A stretch of DNA of 64,000 nt. Source: Streptomyces luteolus (GTDB taxonomy: Bacteria > Actinomycetota > Actinomycetes > Streptomycetales > Streptomycetaceae). Both the position numbers and the translations under genes were made by a program. Positions within the stretch are counted from its first letter, which is position 1. Each line of letters opens with the position of its first letter. The stretch lies in the NCBI RefSeq assembly GCF_029968015.1, contig NZ_JASCIS010000035.1, positions 20,963 through 84,962 on the forward strand, given 5' to 3'. This document shows, piece after piece, positions 1 to 9,537 of the stretch. The notes under the pieces were generated by a model. The model made no database searches. It was not told where the DNA came from and saw nothing but the letters and a program-made list of their open reading frames with translations.

Positions 1-3000
1 CGTCCCGTTGATCCGCTCCACGGTGACCGTGCCCAGGGCGCCCGCGCGGGCGGCCGAGGCGAGGGCTTCCGCGGCCGCGTGGAGTCTGGAGTCGTCGGGT
101 GAGGCAGGGTCCTCCGGGTGGGTGGGCCAGGCGAGCAGGGTCTTGCCGCCGCGCTCCATGTAGAGCGTGAGTTCGCCGTCCACCAGGACGACCAGCGAGC
201 CGGCCTTGCGGCCCGGTTTGTGGCCCGCGCCGGTGGGCGGCTCGGGCCAGGCGAGTGCCGCGCCGTACGCGCTCGCGGGGTCGGCGGCGGCCAGGACGAC
301 CGCGCGCTCGGTGCCCGCGGGGGCGTCGCCGCGGTCGCGGGCGTTGGCGGCCGCACGCAGCCGGTCCACCGCGCCGTCCATCGCGAACTGTGCGGCGCCC
401 AGGCCCTCCACCACGTATCCGCGCCGCGCCTGCCCGCTGTCCTCGAACGCCGACAGGACGCGGTACGTCGCGGAGAATCCGCCCTCCACGCCTTCGGCGC
501 CGACCGCGCCGCGGGTCACGACGCCGTGCCGGTCCAGGAGCGTGCGGGCCAGGGCGTGCGCGCGCCGGGTCGCGTCGGGCTCGTGGCCGGGGAGCAGTGA
601 CCAGCGGCCGGTGACCGTGGGCGGTCCCGAACGGGAGACCGGGCGGGCGCCGGTGCGGGCGGCGGCCGTGAGTGAGCCGTACCGCCCGCGCGGGACGTTG
701 CGTCTGGCGCGGTGTGCCGTGGCGCCCGCGGTGCGGCCGGAGCCGAGGAGGGAGCGCATGGGGGCGAGCGTGTCGTTGGTGAGCCGACCGGACCAGGCCA
801 ACTCCCAGATGGCGTCCGCCAGTTCCGGATCGGTGGCTTCGGGGTGGGTGGTGGCGCGGACCTGGTCGGCGATCTGGCGGAAGAACAGTCCGTACCCACC
901 GGAGAGGGCGGTCAGGACGGACTCCTGCAGCGCCGTGATCTCCAGGGGGTGCGGTTCGGGGAGCAGCAGGGGAGCGGTGTCGGCGTGGAAGAGGGAGACC
1001 CAGCCGTCCTTGCCGGGCAGGGCGCCCGCGCCGGCCCACAACACCTCGCCCGTGGTGGTGAGTTCGTCAAGCAGCGCCGGGGTGTAGTCGCGCACGCGGG
1101 ACGGCAGGATCAGCTTCTCCAGGGCGGAAGCGGGGACCGAGGCGCCCTGCAACTGCTCGATGGCGCGCACCAGGCCGTCGATCCCGCGCAGGCCGTGACT
1201 GCCCACGTGCTGCCACTGCGGCAGGAAGCCGGCGAGCGCGGCCGGTGGCACCGGCTCCAGTTCGTGCCGGAGCGCGGCCAGGGAGCGGCGGCGGAGCCTG
1301 CGCAGGACCGTGGCGTCGCACCACTCCTGGCCGATGCCCATGTCGGGAGAGGCTGCGCGCAGCGCATCGTTGGAAGGGTGGTGGTGGGTGACGGGCGGGC
1401 GGAATTCGCCCTGGACGACACGTCCGCCTGCCGCGAGTCGGTGCAGCGCGCCGTCCGTGACGGCGGCGCCGAGGCCGAAGCGGGCGGCCGCCGTCGCGGA
1501 GGTGAACGGGCCGTGCGTGCGTGCGTACCGCGCGAGGAGGTCGCCCAGGGGGTCCTTGACCGGCTCGGTGAAGGCCTCCGGCACACCCACCGGCAGGGCC
1601 GTGCCGAGCGCGTCGCGCAGGCGGCCCGCGTCCTCGACCGCCGCCCAGTGGCCGGTGCCCGCGATACGGACCCGGATGGCGCGGCGGGCACCGGCCAGCT
1701 CCTCGGCCCAGTGGGGTTCGGCGCCGCGCAGCGCCAACTCGGCGTCGGTGAGCGGGCCGAGGAGCCGGAGCAGGTCGGCGACGCCCTCCACGTCCTTGAC
1801 GCGGCGGTCGTCGGTGAGCCACTGCAGCTCGCGTTCGAGCTCGGTGAGGACGTCCGCGTCGAGCAGCTCGCGGAGCTCCGCCTGGCCGAGCAGCTCGGCC
1901 AGGAGCCGCGAGTCCAGGGAGAGGGCGGCGGCGCGGCGTTCGGCGAGCGGGGAGTCGCCCTCGTACAGGAACTGCGCCACGTACCCGAAGAGCAGGGAGC
2001 GGGCGAAGGGGGAGGGCTCCGGTGTGGTGACCTCGACCAGGCGGACGCGGCGGGACTCGATGTCCCCCATCAGCTCGACCAGGCCCGGCACGTCGAAGAC
2101 GTCCTGGAGGCATTCGCGCACGGCTTCGAGGACGATCGGGAACGAGCCGAACTCGCTCGCCACCTCCAGGAGTTGGGCGGCGCGCTGGCGCTGCTGCCAC
2201 AGGGGCGTGCGCTTGCCGGGGTTGCGGCGCGGCAGCAGCAGCGCGCGGGCGGCGCACTCCCGGAACCGGGAGGCGAACAGGGCCGAGCCGCCCACCTGGT
2301 CCGTGACGACCCGGTCGATCTCGCCCTTGTCGAAGGCGACGTCCGCGGCGCTCACCGGTGCCTGCTCGTCGTCGTACTCCAGGCCGGGCTTCGCCGGGTC
2401 CTGGTCGAGCAGGTCGAGGCTCATCAGGTCGGCGTCGGGCAGGCGCAGCACCAGGCCGTCGTCGGCGTGCATGGCCTGGGCGTCCATGCCGAAGCGCTCG
2501 GTGAGCTTGGCGCCGAGGGCGAGCGCCCACGGGGCGTGCACTTGGGCGCCGAAGGGGGAGTGGACGACGATCCGCCAGTCACCCAGCTCGTCGCGGAAGC
2601 GCTCCACCACGATCGTGCGGTCGTCGGGCACGTGGCCGCAGGCCTTGCGCTGCTCGTCCAGATACGACAGGACGTTCTCGGCGGCCCAGCGGTCCAGGCC
2701 CGCCTCCGCCAGGCGGTGGTGGGCCTCCTCCTCGGTGAGGCCGCCGATCTCGCGCAGGAACGCGCCGAGCGCACGGCCCAGTTCGAGCGGGCGGCCCAGC
2801 TGGTCGCCCTTCCAGAACGGCAGCCGGCCGGGCACTCCGGGGGCGGGGGAGACCAGGACGCGGTCCCGGGTGATGTCCTCGATGCGCCAGGAGCTCGTGC
2901 CGAGGGTGAAGACGTCCCCGACGCGGGACTCGTACACCATCTCCTCGTCGAGCTCGCCGACGCGGCCGCCGCCCTTCTTGGGGTCCGAACCGGCGAGGAA

Positions 3001-4629
3001 CACCCCGAAAAGGCCGCGGTCCGGGATCGTGCCGCCCGACGTGACGGCCAGGCGCTGTGCTCCCGGGCGTCCCGTGACCGTGCCCGCCACCCGGTCCCAC
3101 ACCACGCGCGGGCGCAGCTCGGCGAAGGCGTCCGAGGGGTAGCGCCCGGCGAGCATGTCCAGGACGGCCGTGAACGCCGATTCGGGCAGGGCCGCGAACG
3201 GCGCCGCGCGGCGCACCGCCGCCAGCAGGTCGTCCACCTGCCAGGTGTCCAACGCGACCATGGCGACCAGCTGTTGGGCCAGGACGTCAAGGGGGTTGGC
3301 CGGGACCCGCAGGGACTCGATGGCGCCGGACCGCATCCGCTCGGTGACGACTGCGGACTGCACCAGGTCCCCGCGGTACTTCGGGAACACCACGCCGGTG
3401 GAGACCGCCCCCACCTGGTGTCCGGCGCGGCCCACGCGCTGCAGGCCCGAGGCGACCGAGGGCGGCGACTCGACCTGCACGACGAGGTCGACCGCGCCCA
3501 TGTCGATCCCCAGCTCCAGGCTCGACGTGGCGACCACGGCGGGCAGCCGGCCCGCCTTCAGGTCCTCCTCGACGAGGGCGCGCTGCTCCTTGGACACCGA
3601 ACCGTGGTGGGCGCGCGCGAGGACCGGCGGCGCCCCCTTGGCCGCACCGGACTCCGCCATCAGCTCGGCGGGCGAGTGATCCTCGGGCAGCGGCTCGCCG
3701 GTGGCCCGCTCGTACGCGATCTCGTTGAGGCGGTTGCACAGGCGCTCCGCCAGGCGGCGGGAGTTGGCGAACACGATCGTCGACCGATGCGCCTGCACCA
3801 GGTCGGCGATGCGCTCCTCCACATGCGGCCAGATCGAGGGGCGCTCCCCCTGCGCGTCGTCGGCGTCGCTCGCCGGGGAGCCGCCCAACTCGCCCAGATC
3901 CTCGACCGGGACGACCACCGACAGGTCGAACTCCTTGCCCGACGGCGGCTGCACGATCTCCACCCGGCGCTGCGGGGAGAGATAGCGGGCGATCTCGTCC
4001 ACCGGCCGCACCGTCGCCGACAGGCCGATGCGGCGGGCCGGGCGCGGCAGCAGTTCGTCGAGCCGCTCCAGGGAGAGCGCCAGGTGGGCGCCGCGCTTGG
4101 TGCCCGCGACGGCGTGCACCTCGTCCAGGATGACCGTCTCGATGCCGGCCAGGGCCTCGCGCGTGGACGACGTCAGCATCAGGAAGAGCGACTCGGGCGT
4201 GGTGATGAGGATGTCCGGCGGCTTCGTGGCGAGGGAGCGGCGCTCGGCGGCCGGGGTGTCGCCCGAGCGGATACCGACCTTCACCTCCGGCTCGGGCCGG
4301 CCGAGGCGCACGGACTCCTGCCGGATGCCGGTCAGCGGCGAGCGGAGGTTGCGCTCCACGTCCACCGCGAGGGCCTTGAGCGGGGACACGTACAGCACGC
4401 GGCAGCGCTTCTTCGGGTCCGCGGGCGGCGGCGTGCTCGCGAGGCCGTCGAGCGCGGAGAGGAACGCGGCCAGGGTCTTGCCCGAGCCCGTCGGCGCGAC
4501 GACCAGCACGTCCGAGCCCTCGCCGATCGCCCGCCAAGCGCCCTCCTGGGCGGATGTGGGCGCGGAGAAGGCTCCCGTGAACCAGCTGCGGGTCGCGTGT
4601 GAGAACGAGTCGAGCGCTGTCCGTGCCAT
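1..4629 (-). CDS. lhr: Lhr-type ATP-dependent helicase (3' end beyond window)
   Basis: Large SF2 helicase, presumably a DNA-repair 3'-5' helicase of the actinobacterial Lhr family. The frame stays open from ATG 4629 to the left edge (1543 codons); family members are about 1500-1600 aa, so only the extreme C-terminus should be missing. Visible motifs: Walker A APTGSGKT at residues about 45-52, the DEVH box at about 169-172, and LSATVRP (motif III) further on. The last readable residues (VTVERINGT) resemble the family's C-terminal end. An in-frame ATG at 4638 and a GTG just upstream are alternative starts. It is divergent from the AraC gene at 4757. Very long antisense frames over this gene are GC-skew shadows. 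Confidence 0.93.
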   Translation of the reverse strand, partial: MARTALDSFSHATRSWFTGAFSAPTSAQEGAWRAIGEGSDVLVVAPTGSGKTLAAFLSALDGLASTPPPADPKKRCRVLYVSPLKALAVDVERNLRSPLTGIRQESVRLGRPEPEVKVGIRSGDTPAAERRSLATKPPDILITTPESLFLMLTSSTREALAGIETVILDEVHAVAGTKRGAHLALSLERLDELLPRPARRIGLSATVRPVDEIARYLSPQRRVEIVQPPSGKEFDLSVVVPVEDLGELGGSPASDADDAQGERPSIWPHVEERIADLVQAHRSTIVFANSRRLAERLCNRLNEIAYERATGEPLPEDHSPAELMAESGAAKGAPPVLARAHHGSVSKEQRALVEEDLKAGRLPAVVATSSLELGIDMGAVDLVVQVESPPSVASGLQRVGRAGHQVGAVSTGVVFPKYRGDLVQSAVVTERMRSGAIESLRVPANPLDVLAQQLVAMVALDTWQVDDLLAAVRRAAPFAALPESAFTAVLDMLAGRYPSDAFAELRPRVVWDRVAGTVTGRPGAQRLAVTSGGTIPDRGLFGVFLAGSDPKKGGGRVGELDEEMVYESRVGDVFTLGTSSWRIEDITRDRVLVSPAPGVPGRLPFWKGDQLGRPLELGRALGAFLREIGGLTEEEAHHRLAEAGLDRWAAENVLSYLDEQRKACGHVPDDRTIVVERFRDELGDWRIVVHSPFGAQVHAPWALALGAKLTERFGMDAQAMHADDGLVLRLPDADLMSLDLLDQDPAKPGLEYDDEQAPVSAADVAFDKGEIDRVVTDQVGGSALFASRFRECAARALLLPRRNPGKRTPLWQQRQRAAQLLEVASEFGSFPIVLEAVRECLQDVFDVPGLVELMGDIESRRVRLVEVTTPEPSPFARSLLFGYVAQFLYEGDSPLAERRAAALSLDSRLLAELLGQAELRELLDADVLTELERELQWLTDDRRVKDVEGVADLLRLLGPLTDAELALRGAEPHWAEELAGARRAIRVRIAGTGHWAAVEDAGRLRDALGTALPVGVPEAFTEPVKDPLGDLLARYARTHGPFTSATAAARFGLGAAVTDGALHRLAAGGRVVQGEFRPPVTHHHPSNDALRAASPDMGIGQEWCDATVLRRLRRRSLAALRHELEPVPPAALAGFLPQWQHVGSHGLRGIDGLVRAIEQLQGASVPASALEKLILPSRVRDYTPALLDELTTTGEVLWAGAGALPGKDGWVSLFHADTAPLLLPEPHPLEITALQESVLTALSGGYGLFFRQIADQVRATTHPEATDPELADAIWELAWSGRLTNDTLAPMRSLLGSGRTAGATAHRARRNVPRGRYGSLTAAARTGARPVSRSGPPTVTGRWSLLPGHEPDATRRAHALARTLLDRHGVVTRGAVGAEGVEGGFSATYRVLSAFEDSGQARRGYVVEGLGAAQFAMDGAVDRLRAAANARDRGDAPAGTERAVVLAAADPASAYGAALAWPEPPTGAGHKPGRKAGSLVVLVDGELTLYMERGGKTLLAWPTHPEDPASPDDSRLHAAAEALASAARAGALGTVTVERINGT

Positions 4630-4756
4630 GCTCCCCATCGTGCACCGCCCCACTGACAATCGCCCCGACCTGGGGAAATGAGAGTCGGCGGGTGGGCCGG
4701 GGCGGTCCGCCGCCCGGGGACCGGAGGGCTCGCCGCCGCTTTGGGAGAATGCCGGT

Positions 4757-5824
4757 ATGGGGATGGGCGAGGACGAGTGGGCGAGGTACTGGCAGCACGA
4801 GCAGCTGCCGGGCATCGACCTGCTCCGCGCCCGGTACGTCCGGCACTCCTTCCCCCGGCACAGCCACGAGGGCTATGTGTTCGGAGCGGTCAGCGGCGGC
4901 GTCGAGGACGTCGTGCTGCCCGACCGCACCGTGCACGCCGCCCCCGGCAGCCTCGTGATGATCAACCCCGAGGTGCCGCACTCGGCACGTGCCGGGGTCC
5001 CCGAGGGCTGGGCCTACTCCACGCTGTACCCGTCCACGGAGGTCGTCGCCGAGATCGCCGCCGAGACGACCGCCCTGCGCGGCACCGTCGGCTTCGCCGA
5101 GGTCGACGTGGCCGACCCGCAGGGCGCGCGGATGATCAGGGAGGTGCACCGGGCCGCCGAGGAGGGCAACGCGCTCGCGGCCGACAGCGTGCTGCGGATC
5201 CTCGTGGCCAGGCTGCTTCGCCGGTACGGCGGCTCGCTGCCCGCCCGCACCCGGCGCTCCGCGGGCTTCCGCAACGCCGCACGCGCGCGTGATGTCCTGG
5301 AGACCCGGATGGCAGCACCGCCCTCCTTGGAGGAGCTCGCCGCGGAACTCGGCACCAGCCCGTTCGCGCTCCTGCGCGCCTTCAAGCAGCAGTACGGGAT
5401 GCCTCCGCACACCTGGCTGACCAACGCGCGCGTGCGGCGCGCCCGCGCGCTGCTCGACGCCGGCACCGCTCCCGCCGACGCCGCGGCCGCCGTGGGCTTC
5501 ACCGACCAGCCGCACTTGAACCGGCACTTCACGCGCATCGTCGGGGTGCCCCCGGGGGCGTACCAGCGCGAGCGCCGGGAGCGCGGGGTCGTACCGCTGA
5601 CCGGGCCCGATCCGGCGCGGAAGGCCGGGCCGCCCACACCCGCGTCGACCGGGTCCCCGCCCGCGTCCGGGCCCCTGACCGTGCCCGGGCCGCCGCCCGC
5701 GTCCGGGCCACTGACCGTGCCCGAGCCGCCGCCCGTGTCCGGCCCCTTGTCGCCGGTCGACCGGCACCGCGCGGTGCGCAAGAACGTACAAGACCGGGCG
5801 GAGCCGTTCACCGTACGTTCCTAG
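4757..5824 (+). CDS. AraC-family transcriptional regulator
   Basis: Transcription factor of 355 aa. The N-terminal cupin-like effector domain (residues about 15-110) has HSFPRHSHEGYVFG, typical of AraC_binding. The C-terminal double helix-turn-helix (about 190-280) contains LEELAAELGTSPFALLRAFKQQYG and the second-helix signature AAAVGFTDQPHLNRHFTRIVGVPP. After about residue 290 comes a proline-rich tail with three near-repeats of PxSGPLTVP. Only 2 nt separate it from azlC, so it is probably co-transcribed with, and a regulator of, the branched-chain amino-acid exporter. The tail is low-complexity and its function is unknown. The effector is not identifiable from sequence. Confidence 0.9.
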   Translation: MGMGEDEWARYWQHEQLPGIDLLRARYVRHSFPRHSHEGYVFGAVSGGVEDVVLPDRTVHAAPGSLVMINPEVPHSARAGVPEGWAYSTLYPSTEVVAEIAAETTALRGTVGFAEVDVADPQGARMIREVHRAAEEGNALAADSVLRILVARLLRRYGGSLPARTRRSAGFRNAARARDVLETRMAAPPSLEELAAELGTSPFALLRAFKQQYGMPPHTWLTNARVRRARALLDAGTAPADAAAAVGFTDQPHLNRHFTRIVGVPPGAYQRERRERGVVPLTGPDPARKAGPPTPASTGSPPASGPLTVPGPPPASGPLTVPEPPPVSGPLSPVDRHRAVRKNVQDRAEPFTVRS

Positions 5825-5826
5825 GC

Positions 5827-6600
5827 GTGGCAGAACAGACAGCATCCGCAGCTATACGTCACGGGGACGACCCCGTCGGCGACCAGGGCGTCCCGCCCGA
5901 CCAGAGCGCGCCGAAGGCGGACTCCGCCGTGGTCCGGGACGCGCTCGGCGTGGGCGTGGCCGTCGGGCTCTCCGGCTTCGCGTTCGGCGTGACCTCCGTC
6001 GGCAACGGCCTCAGCCTTCTTCAGACCTGCGCCCTGAGCCTCCTTGTCTTCACCGGCGCCTCGCAGTTCGCGCTCGTCGGTGCGCTCGCCGGTGGCGGCA
6101 ATCCGGTGACCGCGGCGGCCGGGGCCTTCTTCCTGGGCGTGCGGAACGCCTTCTACGGCTTGCGGCTCTCACAGCTGCTGCAACTTCCGCGCTTCGTCAG
6201 GCCGTTGGCCGCGCACTGGGTGATCGACGAGACCACCGCCGTGACGCTGGCCCAGCCCACCAGGCGCGCCCGCCGCATCGGGTTCACCGTCACCGGCCTC
6301 ACTCTCTATGTGCTGTGGAACCTCACCACACTGCTCGGCGGTCTCGGCGCCGAGGCCATCGGCGACACCGACGCATGGGGCCTGGACGCGGCGGGACCCG
6401 CCACGTTCCTCGCCCTGCTCGCGCCGATGCTGCGCTCCACGACGGAACGAGCGGTGGCGCTGCTCGCCGTCGCCCTCGGACTCATGCTGCTCCCCGTGCT
6501 GCCCGAGGGTGTGCCCGTCCTGGTGGCCGCCCTCGCCGCGCCGCTCGTGCTCGTCGTGGAGGGCCGCAAGATCCGTGCCCGTGAGAAGGAGGACCGTTGA
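5827..6600 (+). CDS. azlC: AzlC family branched-chain amino acid exporter, large subunit
   Basis: Membrane protein of 257 aa. GTG start at 5827, two nucleotides after the AraC stop. After a soluble N-terminus (about 35 aa), RDALGVGVAVGLSGFAFGVTSVGNGLSLLQTCALSLLVFTGASQFALVG is the conserved AzlC opening. GAFFLGVRNAFYGL and HWVIDETTAV are further family signatures. Several hydrophobic segments follow. AzlC works with the small AzlD subunit to export branched-chain amino acids (and 4-azaleucine in Bacillus). azlD overlaps its stop codon by 4 nt, which supports translational coupling. The true substrate here is inferred from the family. Confidence 0.92.
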   Translation: MAEQTASAAIRHGDDPVGDQGVPPDQSAPKADSAVVRDALGVGVAVGLSGFAFGVTSVGNGLSLLQTCALSLLVFTGASQFALVGALAGGGNPVTAAAGAFFLGVRNAFYGLRLSQLLQLPRFVRPLAAHWVIDETTAVTLAQPTRRARRIGFTVTGLTLYVLWNLTTLLGGLGAEAIGDTDAWGLDAAGPATFLALLAPMLRSTTERAVALLAVALGLMLLPVLPEGVPVLVAALAAPLVLVVEGRKIRAREKEDR

Positions 6601-6902
6601 ACATCTGGCTCGCCGTCGCCCTGACCGCCGTCGGCTGCTACGCCGTCAAGCTGCTCGGCCTCCTGGTGCCCGCAGGAGTCCTGGAGCGGCCCCTCGTCCA
6701 GCGCCTGGCCGCACTGCTGCCCGTGGCGCTCCTGGCCGCCCTCACGGCGCAGCAGACGTTCGCGGAGGGGCAGGCACTCGTCCTCGACGCCAAGGCCGCC
6801 GGACTCGCCGCGGCCGGTGTGGCCTTCCTGCTGCGGGCCCCGTTCCTGTTGATCATCGGGGCTGCCGTGGTCGTCACCGCGGGGGTGCGGGCACTCGGCT
6901 GA
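6597..6902 (+). CDS. azlD: AzlD family branched-chain amino acid exporter, small subunit
   Basis: Small polytopic membrane protein of 101 aa, the size expected for AzlD, with three or four hydrophobic stretches. It starts at a TTG that overlaps the azlC stop (TTGA). The AGAAGGAGG sequence just upstream, inside the azlC 3' end, is a strong ribosome binding site and supports this start. Residues KLLGLLVPAGVLERPLVQRLAALLPVALLAAL match the AzlD pattern. Partner of AzlC. Confidence 0.9.
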   Translation: MNIWLAVALTAVGCYAVKLLGLLVPAGVLERPLVQRLAALLPVALLAALTAQQTFAEGQALVLDAKAAGLAAAGVAFLLRAPFLLIIGAAVVVTAGVRALG

Positions 6903-7001
6903 CAACGAGCGGGCGGTACGCGGGCGGCACCACGCGTGCGTAGGCCGTGGGCGGGCACCATGCGCGCGTAGTGGCCGTTTTCGCGGACCGCCCGATCATC
7001 G

Positions 7002-7041
7002 TCAGCTCAGCTCAGCTCAGCTCAGCTCAGCTCAGCTCAGC
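7002..7041. repeat. Pentanucleotide microsatellite (TCAGC)8 across a stop codon
   Basis: Eight uninterrupted copies of TCAGC. The array covers the 3' end of the minus-strand gene at 7032. Read on the minus strand each unit is GCTGA, so a TGA appears in all three phases, and the gene stops in the first copies it meets. Copy-number changes by slippage would therefore leave the protein C-terminus unchanged. Confidence 0.95.
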
Positions 7042-8000
7042 GCACGCCCGTACGCCCGCAGGGTGCGCAGGGCGTCGATCGTCACGACCGGGCGCCACTC
7101 CAGGGCCGAACCGGGCGCCCACAGGCGCCAGTTGACTGGCCAGCCGCCGTCGTCCTGCTGCTCGCTCTCCAAGTGGTCCAGGGAGCGGCCCAGTTCCTCG
7201 TCGGTGAACCAGGCGCGGGCCAGGGACTCCGGCACGCGCGCGTAGTCGTGCGGGAAGTGGTGCTCGCCCGGGGCATAGCCCGGTGCCACCGGGTACGTGT
7301 CCCGCCGCCGCGGATCGAGCACGGCGAGCCGCTGCTCCCGTACGAGCCGGCCGAGTCGGTCCGCGGCGGCCCGCGCGCGGGAGCGGTCGGGCGCCCCGTC
7401 GAGGAAGGCCACCGCGGCCTGGATCTCGTACGGGTGGGACGTGGTGAGCGACTCGACGGCGGTCCAGCAGTAGTCCGTGGCGCGGAACAGCCAGGCGTGC
7501 CACACCTCGTTGCGGTGCAGCAGGCCGACCACGGGGCCGGTGGCGAGCAGGTCGCTGGGCGGGTCGTCCACGACCGGCACGAACGGCGCCACGGGGTAGC
7601 CGCGCTGGCTCGGGTGGATCGCGGGCAGGGCGCCGTCAGGCGTGGACAGCTCCGACAGGTGGCCGCACACCCGCTCCACGCGCCGGCCGCCGCAGCGCCC
7701 GATCGAGTCGAGTACGAGCAGGGCGTGCGCGGTGTGCAGCGGCTGGCTCACCGGGCCCCGCAGATCGGGCTCCAGGGCGTGGCCGTACCCGCCGTCCTGG
7801 GTGCGGTACGCGGCGAGCGCCTCCTCGACGGCGTCGGCGGAGCCGCCGAGGAAGTGGTGGGCGAACCTGCGCTGTTCGAGCACCCGCGCGGTGAGCCACA
7901 CGAAGCGCTCGGCGCGGGCGAGCCGGCGGGGCCGAGGGGACGCGGGGCGCGGAAGGCGCCCGGCCGCGTCGGGCGTACCGGATGCTACGGATTCAGCCAT
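7032..8000 (-). CDS. Alpha-toroid (prenyltransferase/squalene-cyclase-like) protein
   Basis: Predicted 322-aa protein from ATG 8000; an upstream in-frame extension to 8405 is possible but looks non-coding. Repeated short motifs of the alpha/alpha-barrel type are visible: YRTQDGGYGHALEPDLRGP, QPLHTAHALLVLDSI, LESEQQDDGGWPVNW. These are the DGGW/DGGYG QW-like repeats of the terpenoid cyclase/prenyltransferase fold. No DXDD motif or class I aspartate-rich motif is evident, so catalysis is not claimed. Streptomyces encode many such proteins of unknown function. The stop codon lies inside a TCAGC microsatellite. It is transcribed towards azlD and divergently from the LamG gene. Confidence 0.65.
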   Translation of the reverse strand: MAESVASGTPDAAGRLPRPASPRPRRLARAERFVWLTARVLEQRRFAHHFLGGSADAVEEALAAYRTQDGGYGHALEPDLRGPVSQPLHTAHALLVLDSIGRCGGRRVERVCGHLSELSTPDGALPAIHPSQRGYPVAPFVPVVDDPPSDLLATGPVVGLLHRNEVWHAWLFRATDYCWTAVESLTTSHPYEIQAAVAFLDGAPDRSRARAAADRLGRLVREQRLAVLDPRRRDTYPVAPGYAPGEHHFPHDYARVPESLARAWFTDEELGRSLDHLESEQQDDGGWPVNWRLWAPGSALEWRPVVTIDALRTLRAYGRALS

Positions 8001-8445
8001 GCCCTGAACCGTAGGGCGGTGGACGGCACCGTACGGCCGCTCCGGGCACGGCCCACTCTCAGGGGCGGGACGCCGGGGTCGTGCGGTTGACGTCATCCTG
8101 GTCCCGAAGAGGGCCCTGACCTGCGAAGTTTCTTGCCGAGGCGCTTCGGTCCGGACTGTTGTGCGGAGGGCGGTGGCCCGTCGTGTCCTGCCCGGGCGCC
8201 CCACCGTTACGGCGCCGTGCTCGCGAGGAAAACGGCCACCACGCGCGCGTACGGCGGGAGTCGGGCGTTCGGATTCAGCCGGGGGACGAGAGCGTCGGGT
8301 TCGCGAGGGCGAGGGGCCGCCGCGAGGTCGACCCGTGCCGGGGCGGATGAATCCGGCCGATTCCCCTGCCGGTGTGAACCGGTTGCGGGGGCTGTCCGTG
8401 ATCACGGAGGACAGCTTTGTTCCGCTTCACATTACGGGGAAGATC
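8001..8445. other. Divergent intergenic region
   Basis: 445 bp between the divergent alpha-toroid and LamG genes. It should hold both promoters, but I see no convincing -35/-10 pair, tRNA, strong hairpin or conserved small gene. An open frame running into the LamG gene from 8161 has no ribosome binding site or recognisable sequence. Confidence 0.5.
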
Positions 8446-9225
8446 ATGACGCGTAGATGGTCGCTCATTTCCTTGATCGCCGTGCTGGCCGCAGCACTGG
8501 CTTTCGTCGTCGTCCAGGTCGTGACCTTGGACTCCACCGACGAAGAGGCCTCAGGCCGAGGGAAGCCCGGCCCGACGAAGAGCGAGAGCGGTGACGGCTC
8601 CGCATCGCTGCGGGGGGACGGCTGGTGGCCGCTGCACGGGTCGGGAACGGCCCGTACCGGTGAGCGCGACGCCGTGGTCAACGGCCGTGCGCAGTGGGCA
8701 GAGGACGGCCCGAACGGCGGCGCGCTCAGCCTGGAGGGCATCGACGGTTTCGCCGACATCGGGACGCCGGTCATCGACACGGCCGAGAAGGACTACTCGG
8801 TCGCCGCCCGGGTGCGGCTCGCCACGGACCAGGGCTTCCGTACGGCCGTCTCCCAGGACGGCCCGGGGATCAGCACCTTCTTCCTCCAGTACTCCGCGTC
8901 CGACGAGCGGTTCGCCTTCAGCTTCCCGGGCGCCCGGACACTCGCCGAGAAGACCGGCAAGCCGGAGACAGGCCGCTGGTACCACCTCGTCGGCACCTAC
9001 AGCCAGGACGAGAAGACGATGAAGATCTACGTCGACGGAGAACTGGCCGGTGAGCGCCAGGCGTCCGCGCAGCCCAAGAAGCCGGGCAGCCTCGTGATCG
9101 GGCGGGCCAAGAGCGGCGGACGCCCGGTCGACTTCTGGAAGGGCGACATCGCCGATGTGCACGTGTACGAAAGGGAGTTGACCGCGGACGAGGTCTCCTC
9201 CCTCGCGTCCGGGGAACCCCAGTGA
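8446..9225 (+). CDS. Membrane-anchored LamG/concanavalin A-like domain protein
   Basis: Predicted 259-aa exported or membrane-anchored protein. ATG 8446 is chosen because GGGGAAG lies just upstream and the protein then opens with a basic n-region and one hydrophobic helix (SLISLIAVLAAALAFVVVQVV), with no lipobox. A charged linker follows, then a jelly-roll domain over residues about 55-255 with LamG hallmarks: YSVAARVRL, RWYHLVGTYSQDEKTMKIYVDGELAGE, SLVIGRAKSGGRPVDFWKGDIADVHVYERELTADEV. Such domains bind carbohydrate or protein ligands outside the cell. No catalytic domain is attached. Confidence 0.85.
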   Translation: MTRRWSLISLIAVLAAALAFVVVQVVTLDSTDEEASGRGKPGPTKSESGDGSASLRGDGWWPLHGSGTARTGERDAVVNGRAQWAEDGPNGGALSLEGIDGFADIGTPVIDTAEKDYSVAARVRLATDQGFRTAVSQDGPGISTFFLQYSASDERFAFSFPGARTLAEKTGKPETGRWYHLVGTYSQDEKTMKIYVDGELAGERQASAQPKKPGSLVIGRAKSGGRPVDFWKGDIADVHVYERELTADEVSSLASGEPQ

Positions 9226-9537
9226 CCGCGGACCTAGGGGCTGCCTGTTTGCGCCCGTTCGGAGGCAAGCAGGCCCAGACCGGGCGCCGTGTGACGGGGA
9301 AACGGGCGCCGCGCAGCAGACCGTCGGGCCCTGACCAGGTGCGACAGCAGGAACCACAGCTTCCGTGCGGGCAATACCGGTCGAAATAAGCACAGCCGCG
9401 GGCCCGTTCGGGCCCCCACAACACCGGTAGAAATGACCCACGGTATCCGCGTCCGATCGTGCCGCCACGCGCTCGGTCCTGCCACCGCCGGCCGTTTTCC
9501 GTCACCCCTCACAGAGCGACCGGAGAGGAACAGGCCC
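9226..9537. promoter_or_regulatory. Leader of the sigma-factor gene with a direct repeat
   Basis: 312 bp without a convincing gene. Two copies of ACCGGTNGAAAT occur at about 9376-9387 and 9423-9434, 47 bp apart, flanking the palindrome-rich GGGCCCGTTCGGGCCC. They could be operator or promoter elements for the downstream sigma gene, for example for autoregulation. This is inference from position only. Confidence 0.35.

Noticed and set aside
712..4602. 1296-codon open frame on the plus strand opposite the Lhr gene
   Set aside because: Composition is Arg/Gly/Ala/Gln-rich with no domain; it is antisense to a gene with clear helicase motifs, a known effect of high-GC codon bias.
8161..8445. N-terminal extension of the LamG protein
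   Set aside because: The extension is Arg/Pro-rich and lacks a ribosome binding site; ATG 8446 gives a proper membrane anchor.
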